Shown here piece after piece: positions 15,552-23,736 of a stretch of 34,432 nucleotides of DNA (its first letter is position 1; every line of letters starts with the position of its first letter). The notes beneath the pieces are model-generated. The model did not search any database. It saw only the letters and a program-made list of their open reading frames with translations, and had not been told where the DNA came from. A program made the position numbers and the translations under genes. The stretch spans positions 1 through 34,432 of the forward strand of contig CAZQIV010000071.1 in assembly GCA_964593705.1 (NCBI GenBank), read 5' to 3'. This DNA is from SABY01 sp964593705. GTDB taxonomy: Bacteria; Bacteroidota; Bacteroidia; Bacteroidales; 4484-276.

Positions 15552-15580
15552 AGTATATTCTAACAAAAATTATAATTAAG

Positions 15581-15886
15581 GTGAGTCAAAGGATCAGAAT
15601 AAAGCTTAAATCTTACGATCATAACCTGGTTGACAAATCAACTGAGAAAATCGTAAAAACTGTAAAAAGTACAGGAGCTGTAGTTAGTGGACCAATACCG
15701 TTGCCCACGAATAAGCAAATATTTACGGTAAATAAAGCCACGTTTGTTAATAAGAAAGCAAGAGAACAGTTTGAATTGTCTTCGTACAAACGTTTGCTTG
15801 ATATTTACAGTTCAACAACAAAAACAATTGATGCGTTGATGAAACTTGAACTGCCAAGCGGTGTTGAAGTGGAAATTAAAGTGTAA
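15581..15886 (+). CDS. rpsJ: 30S ribosomal protein S10
   Basis: The 101-residue S10 (family length about 102) starts with the typical QRIRIKLKSYDH. The ISGPIPLPT-type loop, here VSGPIPLPT (35-43), and the KKAREQFELSSYKRLLDI segment identify it. The start codon is GTG, the only non-ATG start I accept in the cluster, with AAGG immediately before it. First gene of the S10 block. S10 can also act as the NusE antitermination factor in other bacteria. Confidence 0.97.
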   Translation: MSQRIRIKLKSYDHNLVDKSTEKIVKTVKSTGAVVSGPIPLPTNKQIFTVNKATFVNKKAREQFELSSYKRLLDIYSSTTKTIDALMKLELPSGVEVEIKV

Positions 15887-15913
15887 TTTTAAAGAACTTA
15901 ACATTAGTATATA

Positions 15914-16543
15914 ATGTCTGGAATAATAGGAAAGAAAATCGGTATGACCGCCATTTTTGATGATGCAGGAAAAAATATTCCCTGCACTGTTATCGAAGCC
16001 GGTCCGTGCGTTGTTACGCAGATAAAAACAAAAGACACCGATGGATATGAAGCTATTCAGGTTGCTTACGATGACAAAAAAGACAAGCATACTACTAAAG
16101 CTTTAAAAGGTCATTTTGCCAAAGCTGGTGTGTCCGCCAAAAAGATTGTCAAAGAATTTACCAGGTTTGAAGCAGGCCATCAAAAAAAGGTTGGCGAGGT
16201 GCTGGATGCAAGTATATTTATTGAAGGTGAATTTATTGATGTCGTTGGAACTTCAAAGGGAAAAGGTTTTCAAGGAGTAGTAAAACGTCATGGTTTTAAA
16301 GGTGTTGGCGATCAAACCCACGGTCAGCATAACAGATTGCGTGCTCCCGGTTCTATTGGTGCTTCATCATGGCCTTCAAGAGTTTTCAAAGGTATGAGAA
16401 TGGCAGGAAGAATGGGAAACAGCAGGGTTAAGGCGATAAACCTTAAGGTGATGAAAATCGATGAAAGTAATAATCTAATTCTGGTTAAAGGTTCAGTACC
16501 TGGATCTAACGGATCTTATGTAATTGTTGAAAGATGGAGCTAG
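15914..16543 (+). CDS. rplC: 50S ribosomal protein L3
   Basis: The 209-residue L3 organises the start of 50S assembly near the peptidyl-transferase centre. It begins with GIIGKKIGMT and carries the central GFQGVVKRHGF and GSIGASSWPSRVFKGMRMAGRMG-type loop. The glutamine-containing stretch that PrmB methylates in E. coli is Ala-Ser-Ser-Trp here, so that modification is not expected at this site. The 3' end overlaps the start of rplD by 10 bp, which suggests translational coupling. Confidence 0.98.
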   Translation: MSGIIGKKIGMTAIFDDAGKNIPCTVIEAGPCVVTQIKTKDTDGYEAIQVAYDDKKDKHTTKALKGHFAKAGVSAKKIVKEFTRFEAGHQKKVGEVLDASIFIEGEFIDVVGTSKGKGFQGVVKRHGFKGVGDQTHGQHNRLRAPGSIGASSWPSRVFKGMRMAGRMGNSRVKAINLKVMKIDESNNLILVKGSVPGSNGSYVIVERWS

Positions 16544-17163
16544 CAGTTTATAATATAAACGGTGAAAAAACCGATCGCACAGTTGAGCTTAATGATGCTA
16601 TTTTTGGTGTCGAGCCAAATGATCATGCCATTTACCTTGATGTAAAATTGATTATGGCAAACAGACGCCAGGGTACGCACATGGCCAAAGACAGAAGTCT
16701 TATTTCGGGCAGTACCCGCAAAATAAAACGTCAAAAGGGCACAGGTACGGCAAGAGCCGGGTCAATCAAGAGCCCCATATTTAAAGGTGGCGGTCGCGTA
16801 TTTGGACCAATACCCAAAGATTATGGTTTTAAACTCAACAAAAAAGTTAAAAGACTTGCCCGTAAGTCAGCTTTATCATATAAAGCTACAACTGAAAATA
16901 TCACGGTACTGGAAGATTTTAATTTTGATGCACCCAAAACTCAAGAGTTTTTGAAGTTGCTAAAATCTTTCGATTTAACAGATAAAAAAGTTCTTTTGGT
17001 AACACCTGGAACCAACGAAAACGTTTATTTGTCAACACGTAATCTGAAAAAGGTTAAGTATCTCAACTCAAACAACATAAATACTTACGATGTTCTCAAT
17101 GCAAGCCGCTTACTAATTGTTGAGAGTTCAGTTACAGTATTGGATGAGTTGTTTAATAACTAA
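16534..17163 (+). CDS. rplD: 50S ribosomal protein L4
   Basis: The 209-residue L4 lines the peptide exit tunnel with its extended loop. The sequence around residues 45-80 (RQGTHMAKDR...KRQKGTGTARAG) and GGGRVFGP is the conserved tunnel-loop region. The start codon lies inside the 3' end of rplC in another frame. In E. coli L4 represses the S10 operon and binds RNase E; nothing in this sequence shows such a leader ahead of rpsJ. Confidence 0.98.
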   Translation: MELAVYNINGEKTDRTVELNDAIFGVEPNDHAIYLDVKLIMANRRQGTHMAKDRSLISGSTRKIKRQKGTGTARAGSIKSPIFKGGGRVFGPIPKDYGFKLNKKVKRLARKSALSYKATTENITVLEDFNFDAPKTQEFLKLLKSFDLTDKKVLLVTPGTNENVYLSTRNLKKVKYLNSNNINTYDVLNASRLLIVESSVTVLDELFNN

Positions 17164-17195
17164 ATTGATTAGAATAATCTAAAAAGTAGGTAAAA

Positions 17196-17486
17196 ATGAA
17201 GATTTTGGAAAAGCCGATCATTACCGAAAAAATGACTGATCTAGGCGAAAAGCTGAGTAGATTTGGTTTTTTGGTGAACAAAGATGCAAACAAAGTTCAG
17301 ATTAAAAAGGCTATAGAAGAATTATATGGTGTTGAGGTAGTATCTGTAAACACGATGAATTATGCAGGTAAACGCAAATCGAGATACACCAAAACAGGCC
17401 TTATTAACGGCAAAACCAATGCAACAAAAAAGGCTATTATTACAGTAGCCGAAGGTGAAACAATTGATTTTTACAGCAATATTTAA
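17196..17486 (+). CDS. rplW: 50S ribosomal protein L23
   Basis: The 96-residue L23 sits at the exit of the tunnel and docks trigger factor and SRP. The start, EKPIITEKMT, and the segment NKVQIKKAIEELYGVEVVSVNT are family signatures. Its length and position between rplD and rplB are standard. The stop codon is 5 bp before rplB. Confidence 0.97.
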   Translation: MKILEKPIITEKMTDLGEKLSRFGFLVNKDANKVQIKKAIEELYGVEVVSVNTMNYAGKRKSRYTKTGLINGKTNATKKAIITVAEGETIDFYSNI

Positions 17487-17491
17487 GATAA

Positions 17492-18316
17492 ATGGCTTTA
17501 AAAAAATTCAAACCGACAACCTCGAGTCAGCGCTTCAAAGTTATTAGCGCGTTTGATGAAATTACTACCGACAAACCTGAAAGAAGTTTGCTTGAACCAA
17601 AGAAACGATCAGGCGGTAGGAATAATTCGGGTAGGATGACCATGCGTTATATTGGCGGAGGTCACAAACAAAAATATCGTAAAATCGATTTTAGGAGAGA
17701 TAAAGAAGGCGTTAATGCAGAAGTGTTAACTGTTGAATACGATCCTAACAGAAGCGCGCGTATTGCACTGGTTCAATACCAAGACGGCGAAAAAAGGTAC
17801 ATCATTGCTCCAAATGGAATTAAAGTTGGAACTAAAATTATCGCGGGTAAAGGTGCAAGTCCTGATGTAGGAAATTCATTATACCTGAGCGAAATACCCT
17901 TCGGAACTCTGATACACAATATCGAGTTAAGGCCGGGGCAAGGTGGTAAAATGGCACGAAGCGCCGGTTCTTACGCGCAGTTGATGACCCGCGAAGGTAA
18001 GTTTGCAGTAATAAAACTTCCCTCAGGCGAAACAAGAATGTTGCTTCAAACCTGTAAAGCTACCATTGGCATTGTTTCAAACATGGATCATGGCCAGGAA
18101 GTTTCAGGAAAAGCCGGACGTAGCCGTTGGTTAGGTAGAAGACCACGTGTAAGAGGCGTTGTAATGAACCCGGTTGATCACCCCATGGGTGGCGGCGAAG
18201 GTCGGGCCTCAGGTGGATTGCCAAGGTCAAGAAAAGGTATTCCGGCTAAAGGCTATAAAACCCGTGCTAAGAAAAAAGCATCAAGCAAGTATATCATCGA
18301 AAGAAGGAAGAAATAA
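17492..18316 (+). CDS. rplB: 50S ribosomal protein L2
   Basis: The 274-residue L2 is needed for subunit association and the peptidyl-transferase region. The diagnostic GRNNSGRMTMRYIGGGHKQ start region (42-60) and the C-terminal VMNPVDHPMGGGEGR segment (224-238) are intact. His230 corresponds to the His229 of E. coli L2 that is important for activity. The length is that of a standard bacterial L2. Confidence 0.99.
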   Translation: MALKKFKPTTSSQRFKVISAFDEITTDKPERSLLEPKKRSGGRNNSGRMTMRYIGGGHKQKYRKIDFRRDKEGVNAEVLTVEYDPNRSARIALVQYQDGEKRYIIAPNGIKVGTKIIAGKGASPDVGNSLYLSEIPFGTLIHNIELRPGQGGKMARSAGSYAQLMTREGKFAVIKLPSGETRMLLQTCKATIGIVSNMDHGQEVSGKAGRSRWLGRRPRVRGVVMNPVDHPMGGGEGRASGGLPRSRKGIPAKGYKTRAKKKASSKYIIERRKK

Positions 18317-18335
18317 ATAGAAAATTTTAGATAAC

Positions 18336-18602
18336 ATGAGTCGTTCACTTAAAAAGGGTCCATACATTCATTATAAACTCGAAAAACGAGTAGTTGAAAG
18401 TCAGGCTGCAGCTAAGAAATCAGTGATAAAAACATGGTCAAGAGCATCAATTATTTCTCCTGATTTTGTTGGATTGACCATTGCAGTGCATAACGGAAAT
18501 AAGTTTATTCCTGTTTACGTAACTGAAAATATGGTAGGTCATAAGTTGGGCGAATTTGCACCAACCAGGCAGTTTAGAGGACATGCAGGTAGTAAAAAGT
18601 AA
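18336..18602 (+). CDS. rpsS: 30S ribosomal protein S19
   Basis: The 88-residue S19 of the 30S head starts with the invariant SRSLKKGPY. IKTWSRASIISPDFVGLTIAVHNGNKFIPVYV and the GHKLGEFAPTR motif are present in order. It sits 19 bp after rplB and 25 bp before rplV, in the canonical S10 order. Confidence 0.98.
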   Translation: MSRSLKKGPYIHYKLEKRVVESQAAAKKSVIKTWSRASIISPDFVGLTIAVHNGNKFIPVYVTENMVGHKLGEFAPTRQFRGHAGSKK

Positions 18603-18627
18603 AATCATAAAAAAGGTATAAATTATC

Positions 18628-19044
18628 ATGGGATCACGTAAACAAATATCAGCGGATGTTAGAAAAGAAGCCAGGAAAAAATCTTTCGTGGCAAGCTTGA
18701 ACAACTGCCCTACTTCACCCAGAAAGATGAGATTGATGGTTGATTTGGTGAGGGGAAGAGATGTTGAATCCGCGCTAAATATTTTGAAATTTAAGCCCAA
18801 CGATGCAGCTGGTCGTTTGTACAAACTTGTTCTCTCGGCACTTGCAAACTGGCAGGAAAAGAATGAAGGTGTTAGAATGGAAGATCATAATTTATACATA
18901 AAATCAATTATGGTTGACAGTGCTAGAATGCTAAAACGAATTCGTCCTGCACCACAAGGAAGGGCTCATCGAATCAGAAAGCGTTCAAACCACGTTACTG
19001 TTGTACTTGCCAGCAGAGAAGATAAAATAGCTGATACCGAATAA
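18628..19044 (+). CDS. rplV: 50S ribosomal protein L22
   Basis: The 138-residue L22 has a long beta-hairpin that reaches the exit tunnel. SPRKMRLMVDLVRGRDVESAL (about residues 30-50) and the RMLKRIRPAPQGRAHRIRKRSNHVTVVL end, which forms the tunnel hairpin, are clear. It is somewhat longer than the 110-residue E. coli protein because of an N-terminal lysine-rich extension. The hairpin bears no macrolide-resistance-like deletion. Confidence 0.98.
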   Translation: MGSRKQISADVRKEARKKSFVASLNNCPTSPRKMRLMVDLVRGRDVESALNILKFKPNDAAGRLYKLVLSALANWQEKNEGVRMEDHNLYIKSIMVDSARMLKRIRPAPQGRAHRIRKRSNHVTVVLASREDKIADTE

Positions 19045-19079
19045 TTAACTGAGAATAATAATCAATATCATAATATTTA

Positions 19080-19826
19080 ATGGGACAAAAAACTCATCCG
19101 ATAGGATTAAGGTTAGGAATCATTAAGGGCTGGGATTCTAACTGGTATGGCGGAAATTCATTTGGAGCCAAACTTTTAGAAGACGATAAAATCAGAAAAT
19201 ATCTCAATGCCCGTCTTTCAAAAGCAGGTATTTCAAAAATTTACATCGAGCGTACACTAAAGCTTGTTACAGTTACTATCAATACTGCTCGTCCGGGGAT
19301 TATTATTGGTAAAGGAGGCCAGGAAGTTGATAAGCTGAAAGAGGAGTTGAAAAAGATCACCGGTAAAGAAATTCAAATCAATATCAGTGAAATTAAAAGA
19401 CCCGAACTTGATGCCACGCTTGTTGCAAGTGCAATAGCACGGCAAATTGAAGGTAGGATATCTTTTAGACGTGCAATTAAAACTTCGATTGCCTCAACCA
19501 TGCGAATTGGTGCCGAAGGAATTAAAGTATTAATTTCAGGAAGGTTGGGTGGTGCCGAAATGGCAAGAAATGAGATGTACAAAGAAGGTCGGACACCTTT
19601 GCATACGCTCCGTGCTGATATTGATTATGCACATGCAGAAGCCCATACTACCTATGGCAGAATAGGAATAAAAGTCTGGATTTGTAAAGGTGAGATTTTT
19701 GGTAAACCTGAAATTGTTCCCATTACATCAGGCGACAAGAAACAAAAAACACAACCGGGTGGCGGTTCGGGTGGTGGCAACAGAAGGCCAAGAGGACCAA
19801 GACAACCACGCCAACCAAGAAAATAA
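19080..19826 (+). CDS. rpsC: 30S ribosomal protein S3
   Basis: The 248-residue S3 forms the mRNA entry tunnel with S4 and S5 and has helicase-like activity in E. coli. The start GQKTHPIGLRLGI, the KH-domain loop GKGG (77-80) and the C-terminal domain with RISFRRAIK and GRLGGAEMAR are all present. The last 30 or so residues are a low-complexity tail rich in Gly, Arg, Pro and Gln (GGGSGGGNRRPRGP pattern), probably disordered and RNA-binding. Confidence 0.98.
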   Translation: MGQKTHPIGLRLGIIKGWDSNWYGGNSFGAKLLEDDKIRKYLNARLSKAGISKIYIERTLKLVTVTINTARPGIIIGKGGQEVDKLKEELKKITGKEIQINISEIKRPELDATLVASAIARQIEGRISFRRAIKTSIASTMRIGAEGIKVLISGRLGGAEMARNEMYKEGRTPLHTLRADIDYAHAEAHTTYGRIGIKVWICKGEIFGKPEIVPITSGDKKQKTQPGGGSGGGNRRPRGPRQPRQPRK

Positions 19827-19859
19827 AGTAAGTTTAAATACATTATAACATAATAAGAA

Positions 19860-20279
19860 ATGTTACAGCCAAGAAAAACGAAATTCAGGAAGCAGCAAAA
19901 AGGCAAGATGAAGGGCAATGCCAACAGAGGTAACCAGCTTGCTTTCGGATCATTCGGAATTAAAACGCTCGAATCAGCTTGGTTAACCGGGCGTCAGATT
20001 GAGGCAGCACGTCAGGCCGTGACACGTTATATGAAACGTGAAGGTCAGATTTGGATCAAAATATTTCCTGATAAACCAGTTACAAAAAAACCTGCCGAGG
20101 TTAGGATGGGTAAAGGTAAAGGTGCTCCTGAATATTTTGTTGCCAGGGTAACACCGGGAAGAATAATTTTTGAAGCTGACGGCGTTTCTTTGGAAGTTGC
20201 CAAAGAAGCCATGAGACTGGCAGCGCAAAAGTTGCCGGTAACAACAAAATTTGTAGTTAGAAGAGATTACGCGGAATAA
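19860..20279 (+). CDS. rplP: 50S ribosomal protein L16
   Basis: The 139-residue L16 stabilises the A site and central protuberance. It begins MLQPRKTKFRKQQKG and has GSFGIKTLESAWLTGRQIEAAR and GKGKGAPEYFVARV, all typical. It is 33 bp after rpsC and 21 bp before rpmC. Confidence 0.98.
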   Translation: MLQPRKTKFRKQQKGKMKGNANRGNQLAFGSFGIKTLESAWLTGRQIEAARQAVTRYMKREGQIWIKIFPDKPVTKKPAEVRMGKGKGAPEYFVARVTPGRIIFEADGVSLEVAKEAMRLAAQKLPVTTKFVVRRDYAE

Positions 20280-20300
20280 TACTTCGAATAAGTCGGAAAT

Positions 20301-20504
20301 ATGAAACAGAACGTTATAATAGAATTGTCGAACGATGATTTGATGGAAAGGTTAGACGAGGAACTAAAGCAATTGAACAAGCTGAAATTAAATCACGCTG
20401 TGTCGCCCCTCGAGAACCCAAATAAAATAGTGGATTACCGTAGAACAGTTGCAAGACTGAAAACAGAGATCCGTAAGAGACAACTTGAAGGAACATTAAA
20501 ATAG
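20301..20504 (+). CDS. rpmC: 50S ribosomal protein L29
   Basis: The 67-residue L29, two helices near the tunnel exit. The KLNHAVSPLENPNKIVDYRRTVARLKTEIRKRQ region is the second-helix signature, with the usual NP turn. The family length is about 60-70 residues. It is followed by rpsQ after 11 bp. Confidence 0.95.
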   Translation: MKQNVIIELSNDDLMERLDEELKQLNKLKLNHAVSPLENPNKIVDYRRTVARLKTEIRKRQLEGTLK

Positions 20505-20515
20505 ATTTGATAATA

Positions 20516-20782
20516 ATGGAAACCGAATCAACAAGATCTTTAAGGAAAGAGCGTGTCGGGCTTGTAACCAGCAATAAAATGGATAAATCCATTACGGTTC
20601 AGGTAGAACGCAGGGTAAAACACCCGATTTACAAGAAGTTTGTAAAAAAATCATCAAAGTTTCAAGCTCATGATGAAAAGAACGATTGTAACATCGGCGA
20701 TACTGTGCGGATCATGGAAACAAGACCGCTGAGCAAGAACAAATGTTGGAGATTAGTAGAAATTATCGAAAGAGCTAAGTAA
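20516..20782 (+). CDS. rpsQ: 30S ribosomal protein S17
   Basis: The 88-residue S17, an early 16S-binding OB-fold protein. RKERVGLVTSNKMDKSITVQVERRVKHPIYKKF is the family core and ETRPLSKNKCWRLVEII the C-terminal signature. The frame is open back to a TTG at 20507, but the ATG at 20516 gives the normal length and is preferred. Confidence 0.97.
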   Translation: METESTRSLRKERVGLVTSNKMDKSITVQVERRVKHPIYKKFVKKSSKFQAHDEKNDCNIGDTVRIMETRPLSKNKCWRLVEIIERAK

Positions 20783-20788
20783 GTAGTC

Positions 20789-21157
20789 ATGATACAAAAA
20801 GAATCCAGATTAACAGTAGCTGACAACAGCGGAGCCAAGGAAGTACTTTGTATTAGTGTAATTGGTGGAACCAGAAAGCGCTATGCAGGCATCGGTGACA
20901 TTATTATGTGCACTGTAAAAAATGCCATTCCATCAGGAAACATTAAGAAAAGTACTGTTTCAAGAGCGGTTGTTGTTAGAACAAAAAAGGAAGCAAGACG
21001 TCCTGATGGATCATATATCCGTTTTGATGATAACGCAGTTGTTCTTTTAAATGCCGGGGGAGAAATGATTGGTACTCGTATTTTTGGGCCTGTGGCCAGA
21101 GAATTAAGAGAAAAACAGTATATGAAGATTGTTTCACTGGCACCAGAGGTACTGTAA
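20789..21157 (+). CDS. rplN: 50S ribosomal protein L14
   Basis: The 122-residue L14 forms an intersubunit bridge. The start IQKESRLTVADNSGAKEVLCI and the block RPDGSYIRFDDNAVVLLN, followed by GTRIFGPVARELRE, identify it without doubt. Length equals the bacterial norm. It is 6 bp after rpsQ. Confidence 0.99.
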   Translation: MIQKESRLTVADNSGAKEVLCISVIGGTRKRYAGIGDIIMCTVKNAIPSGNIKKSTVSRAVVVRTKKEARRPDGSYIRFDDNAVVLLNAGGEMIGTRIFGPVARELREKQYMKIVSLAPEVL

Positions 21158-21170
21158 AAAACTGAATAAG

Positions 21171-21497
21171 ATGGGAAACTATAAATTACATGTTAAAAAA
21201 AGCGATAATGTTATGATTATCTCCGGTAACTCCAAGGGCCAGCAAGGTAAGGTGTTATTGGTTGATGGCAAAAAGAAAACAGCTATCGTAGAGGGTATAA
21301 ACATGGTAACTAAGCATGCCAAACCCGATGCACAGAATCCACAAGGTGGTATCATAAAAAAAGAAGCACCTATTAACTTATCTAACCTTATGGTTATTGA
21401 TGGTTCAGGAAAACCAACCCGGGTTGGCCGAAAACTGGACGAAAAATCAGGTAAACTTGTACGTTATTCAAAAAAATCAGGGGAGGTAATTAAATAA
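21171..21497 (+). CDS. rplX: 50S ribosomal protein L24
   Basis: The 108-residue L24, an assembly initiator with a KOW motif: VMIISGNSKGQQGKVLLV (about 12-29), followed by GINMVTKHAKP and PINLSNLMVI. The frame extends upstream into rplN at 21129, but the ATG at 21171 gives the proper start (GNYKLHVKKSD). Its TAA stop overlaps the rplE start codon by one base (TAATG), a typical coupling arrangement. Confidence 0.97.
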   Translation: MGNYKLHVKKSDNVMIISGNSKGQQGKVLLVDGKKKTAIVEGINMVTKHAKPDAQNPQGGIIKKEAPINLSNLMVIDGSGKPTRVGRKLDEKSGKLVRYSKKSGEVIK

Positions 21498-22057
21498 TGA
21501 GTTACATTCCAAGACTTAAAACAAAGTATCGCGATGAAATTCATCCCGAACTCCTCAAAAAGTTTGACTACTCAAGCCCGATGCAGGTTCCAAGATTGCT
21601 TAAAATTTCGATGAACCAGGGTTTAGGTGGTGCTATCACCGATAAAAAAATTATTGATAGCGGTATCGAAGAAATGACGCTTATCTCCGGACAAAAAGCT
21701 GTTGCTACCCGTTCCAAAAAGGATATTTCTAACTTTAAACTTAGAAAAGGTATGCCGATTGGTGTCAGGGTTACATTGCGTCAAAATCAAATGTATGAAT
21801 TTCTTGACAGGCTAATTTCGGTTGCCATACCAAGGATTAGGGATTTCAGGGGAATTAACGACAAAGGTTTCGATGGCAGAGGAAACTATACCCTCGGAGT
21901 TACCGAACAAATAATTTTTCCTGAAATTGTGATGGATAAAGTATCTAAAATAAATGGCCTTGACATTACATTTGTTACAAGTGCAAATACCGATAAGGAA
22001 GCACTTGAGCTATTGAAGGCATTTGGATTACCATTTAAAAATCAAAAAATAGATTGA
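21497..22057 (+). CDS. rplE: 50S ribosomal protein L5
   Basis: The 186-residue L5 binds 5S rRNA and contacts the P-site tRNA. MQVPRLLKISMNQGLG, ISGQKAVATRSKKDISNFKLRKGMPIG and the FDGRGNYTLGVTEQIIFPEI segments are clear. Start and preceding stop overlap by one base. A GGAGGT lies 10 bp upstream of the ATG inside the end of rplX, a possible Shine-Dalgarno that supports reinitiation. Confidence 0.98.
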   Translation: MSYIPRLKTKYRDEIHPELLKKFDYSSPMQVPRLLKISMNQGLGGAITDKKIIDSGIEEMTLISGQKAVATRSKKDISNFKLRKGMPIGVRVTLRQNQMYEFLDRLISVAIPRIRDFRGINDKGFDGRGNYTLGVTEQIIFPEIVMDKVSKINGLDITFVTSANTDKEALELLKAFGLPFKNQKID

Positions 22058-22060
22058 TTT

Positions 22061-22330
22061 ATGGCTAAAGAATCGATGAAAGCAAGAGAAGTCAAACGAA
22101 AAAAACTCGTTGACAAGTACGCTGAAAAACGCGCTGCTTTAAAAGAAGCCGGCGATAATACAGCGCTGCAAAAACTGCCGAAAAATTCATCAGCAGTTCG
22201 TATGCACAATCGTTGCAGCCTCTCGGGGAGACCCAAAGGATACATGAGACAGTTTGGCCTTTCGCGTATTAATTTTCGCGAAATGGCTCTGCAGGGCTTA
22301 ATCCCCGGGATAAAAAAAGCAAGTTGGTAA
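22061..22330 (+). CDS. rpsN: 30S ribosomal protein S14, zinc-free form
   Basis: The 89-residue S14 of the 30S head. The long zinc-independent form is shown by the length and by a single Cys in the NRCSLSGRPKGYMRQFGLSR block, where the short form has CxxC pairs. The C-terminal FREMALQGLIPGIKKASW is standard. No metal site can be built, so this copy does not need zinc. Confidence 0.98.
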   Translation: MAKESMKAREVKRKKLVDKYAEKRAALKEAGDNTALQKLPKNSSAVRMHNRCSLSGRPKGYMRQFGLSRINFREMALQGLIPGIKKASW

Positions 22331-22360
22331 AAAAGTAAGAATTAAATAACGCAGTAGAAA

Positions 22361-22759
22361 ATGTTCACTGATCCGATTTCAGATTATCTCACCAGGTTGA
22401 GAAACGGCATAATGGCCAATCATCGTGTAGTTGAGGTTCCGTCATCAAAGATGAAGAAGGAATTGACCAAAATTTTATTCGAGAAAGGATATATTCTCAA
22501 CTATAAATTTGTTGATGATAAGTTTCCATCCGTAATAAAAATCGCGCTGAAATATCATCCGGTTTCAAAGCTTTCAGCAATTTCATCACTCAAAAGAGTG
22601 AGCCGTCCAGGACTAAGGAAATACGAAAGCCACGATAAATTACCACGCGTACTTAATGGTTTAGGTGTTGCGGTTATTAGTACCTCAAGCGGTTTGATGA
22701 CCGATAAAGAAGCCCGGGTACAAAAAATTGGTGGAGAAGTAGTTTGTTACATCAGCTAA
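22361..22759 (+). CDS. rpsH: 30S ribosomal protein S8
   Basis: The 132-residue S8 binds the central domain of 16S rRNA; in E. coli it represses the spc operon. DPISDYLTRLRNGIMANH at the start and LGVAVISTSSGLMTDKEARVQKIGGEVVCYIS at the end are diagnostic. The stop is 16 bp before rplF. Confidence 0.98.
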   Translation: MFTDPISDYLTRLRNGIMANHRVVEVPSSKMKKELTKILFEKGYILNYKFVDDKFPSVIKIALKYHPVSKLSAISSLKRVSRPGLRKYESHDKLPRVLNGLGVAVISTSSGLMTDKEARVQKIGGEVVCYIS

Positions 22760-22763
22760 ATAT

Positions 22764-22769
22764 AGGAGG
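22764..22769 (+). promoter_or_regulatory. Perfect Shine-Dalgarno of rplF
   Basis: AGGAGG is 6 bp before the rplF ATG, the optimum spacing. This is unusual in Bacteroidota, where the anti-Shine-Dalgarno is largely sequestered and starts normally lack such sequences. The other starts in this cluster are AT-rich without it, apart from the weaker-spaced rplE case. Confidence 0.8.
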
Positions 22770-22775
22770 TTACAA

Positions 22776-23330
22776 ATGTCAAGAATAGGTAAATTACCAA
22801 TAACCATAGCTAAGGGTGTAGAGATTAATGTTGACGACAATAATGTTGTTACCGTTAAGGGAAAATTAGGCGAGTTATCCCAGAAAGTTGATCCTGATAT
22901 TAAAGTTGAAGTTAAAGACGGAAGTATTATCGTATCGCGACCTACCGAACAAAAACGACACAAATCAATGCACGGCTTGTACAGATCCATTTTAGCCAAC
23001 ATGGTTCAAGGAGTTTCCGAAGGGTTTCAAATTAAGCAGGAACTTGTTGGTGTGGGTTATAAAGCCTCAGTAAATAATAATCAACTGGAACTTGCCCTTG
23101 GTTTTTCTCACAACATCGTGTTGGTTATGCCCCCGGAAGTAAAAGTTGAAGCACTTACCGAAAGAGGTAAAAATCCGCTTATCACACTGAGCTCAGTTGA
23201 TAAACAACTCGTGGGTCAGATTGCAGCCAAAATTCGCTCATTCCGTAAACCGGAACCATACAAAGGAAAAGGTATTAAATTCCAGGGCGAAGAAATTAAA
23301 CGTAAAGCCGGTAAAGCAGCCGCTAGTTAA
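22776..23330 (+). CDS. rplF: 50S ribosomal protein L6
   Basis: The 184-residue L6, two related domains near the factor-binding site. SRIGKLPITIAKGVEI at the start, HGLYRSILANMVQGVSEGF in the middle and IRSFRKPEPYKGKGIKFQGEEIKRKAGKAA at the end are family hallmarks. The gene is preceded by a perfect AGGAGG. Confidence 0.98.
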   Translation: MSRIGKLPITIAKGVEINVDDNNVVTVKGKLGELSQKVDPDIKVEVKDGSIIVSRPTEQKRHKSMHGLYRSILANMVQGVSEGFQIKQELVGVGYKASVNNNQLELALGFSHNIVLVMPPEVKVEALTERGKNPLITLSSVDKQLVGQIAAKIRSFRKPEPYKGKGIKFQGEEIKRKAGKAAAS

Positions 23331-23373
23331 TAGATCAGTAATAATATTTAATCTGTTAAAACTCCATTGTGAA

Positions 23374-23730
23374 ATGGCAATAAAGAATAGAAAACAGTAT
23401 AGAAGATTCCGCATTAAACAGCGTATTAGGAAAACATTAACAGGTACTCCTGATTGTCCCAGAATGTCGGTTTACAGAAGCAACAAAGCAATATATGCCC
23501 AGTTGATAGATGATCTCAATAAAATAACATTGATATCAGCTTCTTCACCGATAAAACAGGAAAACAAAGAAAACAAAACCGAACAAGCAAACAAGGTTGG
23601 TTTGGATATCGCCAAGAAAGCAATTGAAGCCGGTATCGGGAAGGTAGTTTTCGATAGAAATGGATATCTTTATCATGGAAGAGTTAAAGCTTTGGCTGAA
23701 GCCGCCAGAAAAGGGGGTCTTAAATTTTAA
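23374..23730 (+). CDS. rplR: 50S ribosomal protein L18
   Basis: The 118-residue L18, a 5S rRNA binder. The true start is the ATG at 23374 (MAIKNRKQYRRFRIKQRIRK); an upstream start at 23197 in the same frame would run into rplF and add 59 unlikely residues. The C-terminal VVFDRNGYLYHGRVKALAEAARKGGLKF is diagnostic. Confidence 0.97.
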   Translation: MAIKNRKQYRRFRIKQRIRKTLTGTPDCPRMSVYRSNKAIYAQLIDDLNKITLISASSPIKQENKENKTEQANKVGLDIAKKAIEAGIGKVVFDRNGYLYHGRVKALAEAARKGGLKF

Positions 23731-23736
23731 GGAATT

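Noticed and set aside
15552..15580. Missing tuf gene between fusA and rpsJ as a deletion
   Set aside because: The fusA-rpsJ junction without tuf is common in Bacteroidota, where tuf lies elsewhere. It is not an anomaly.
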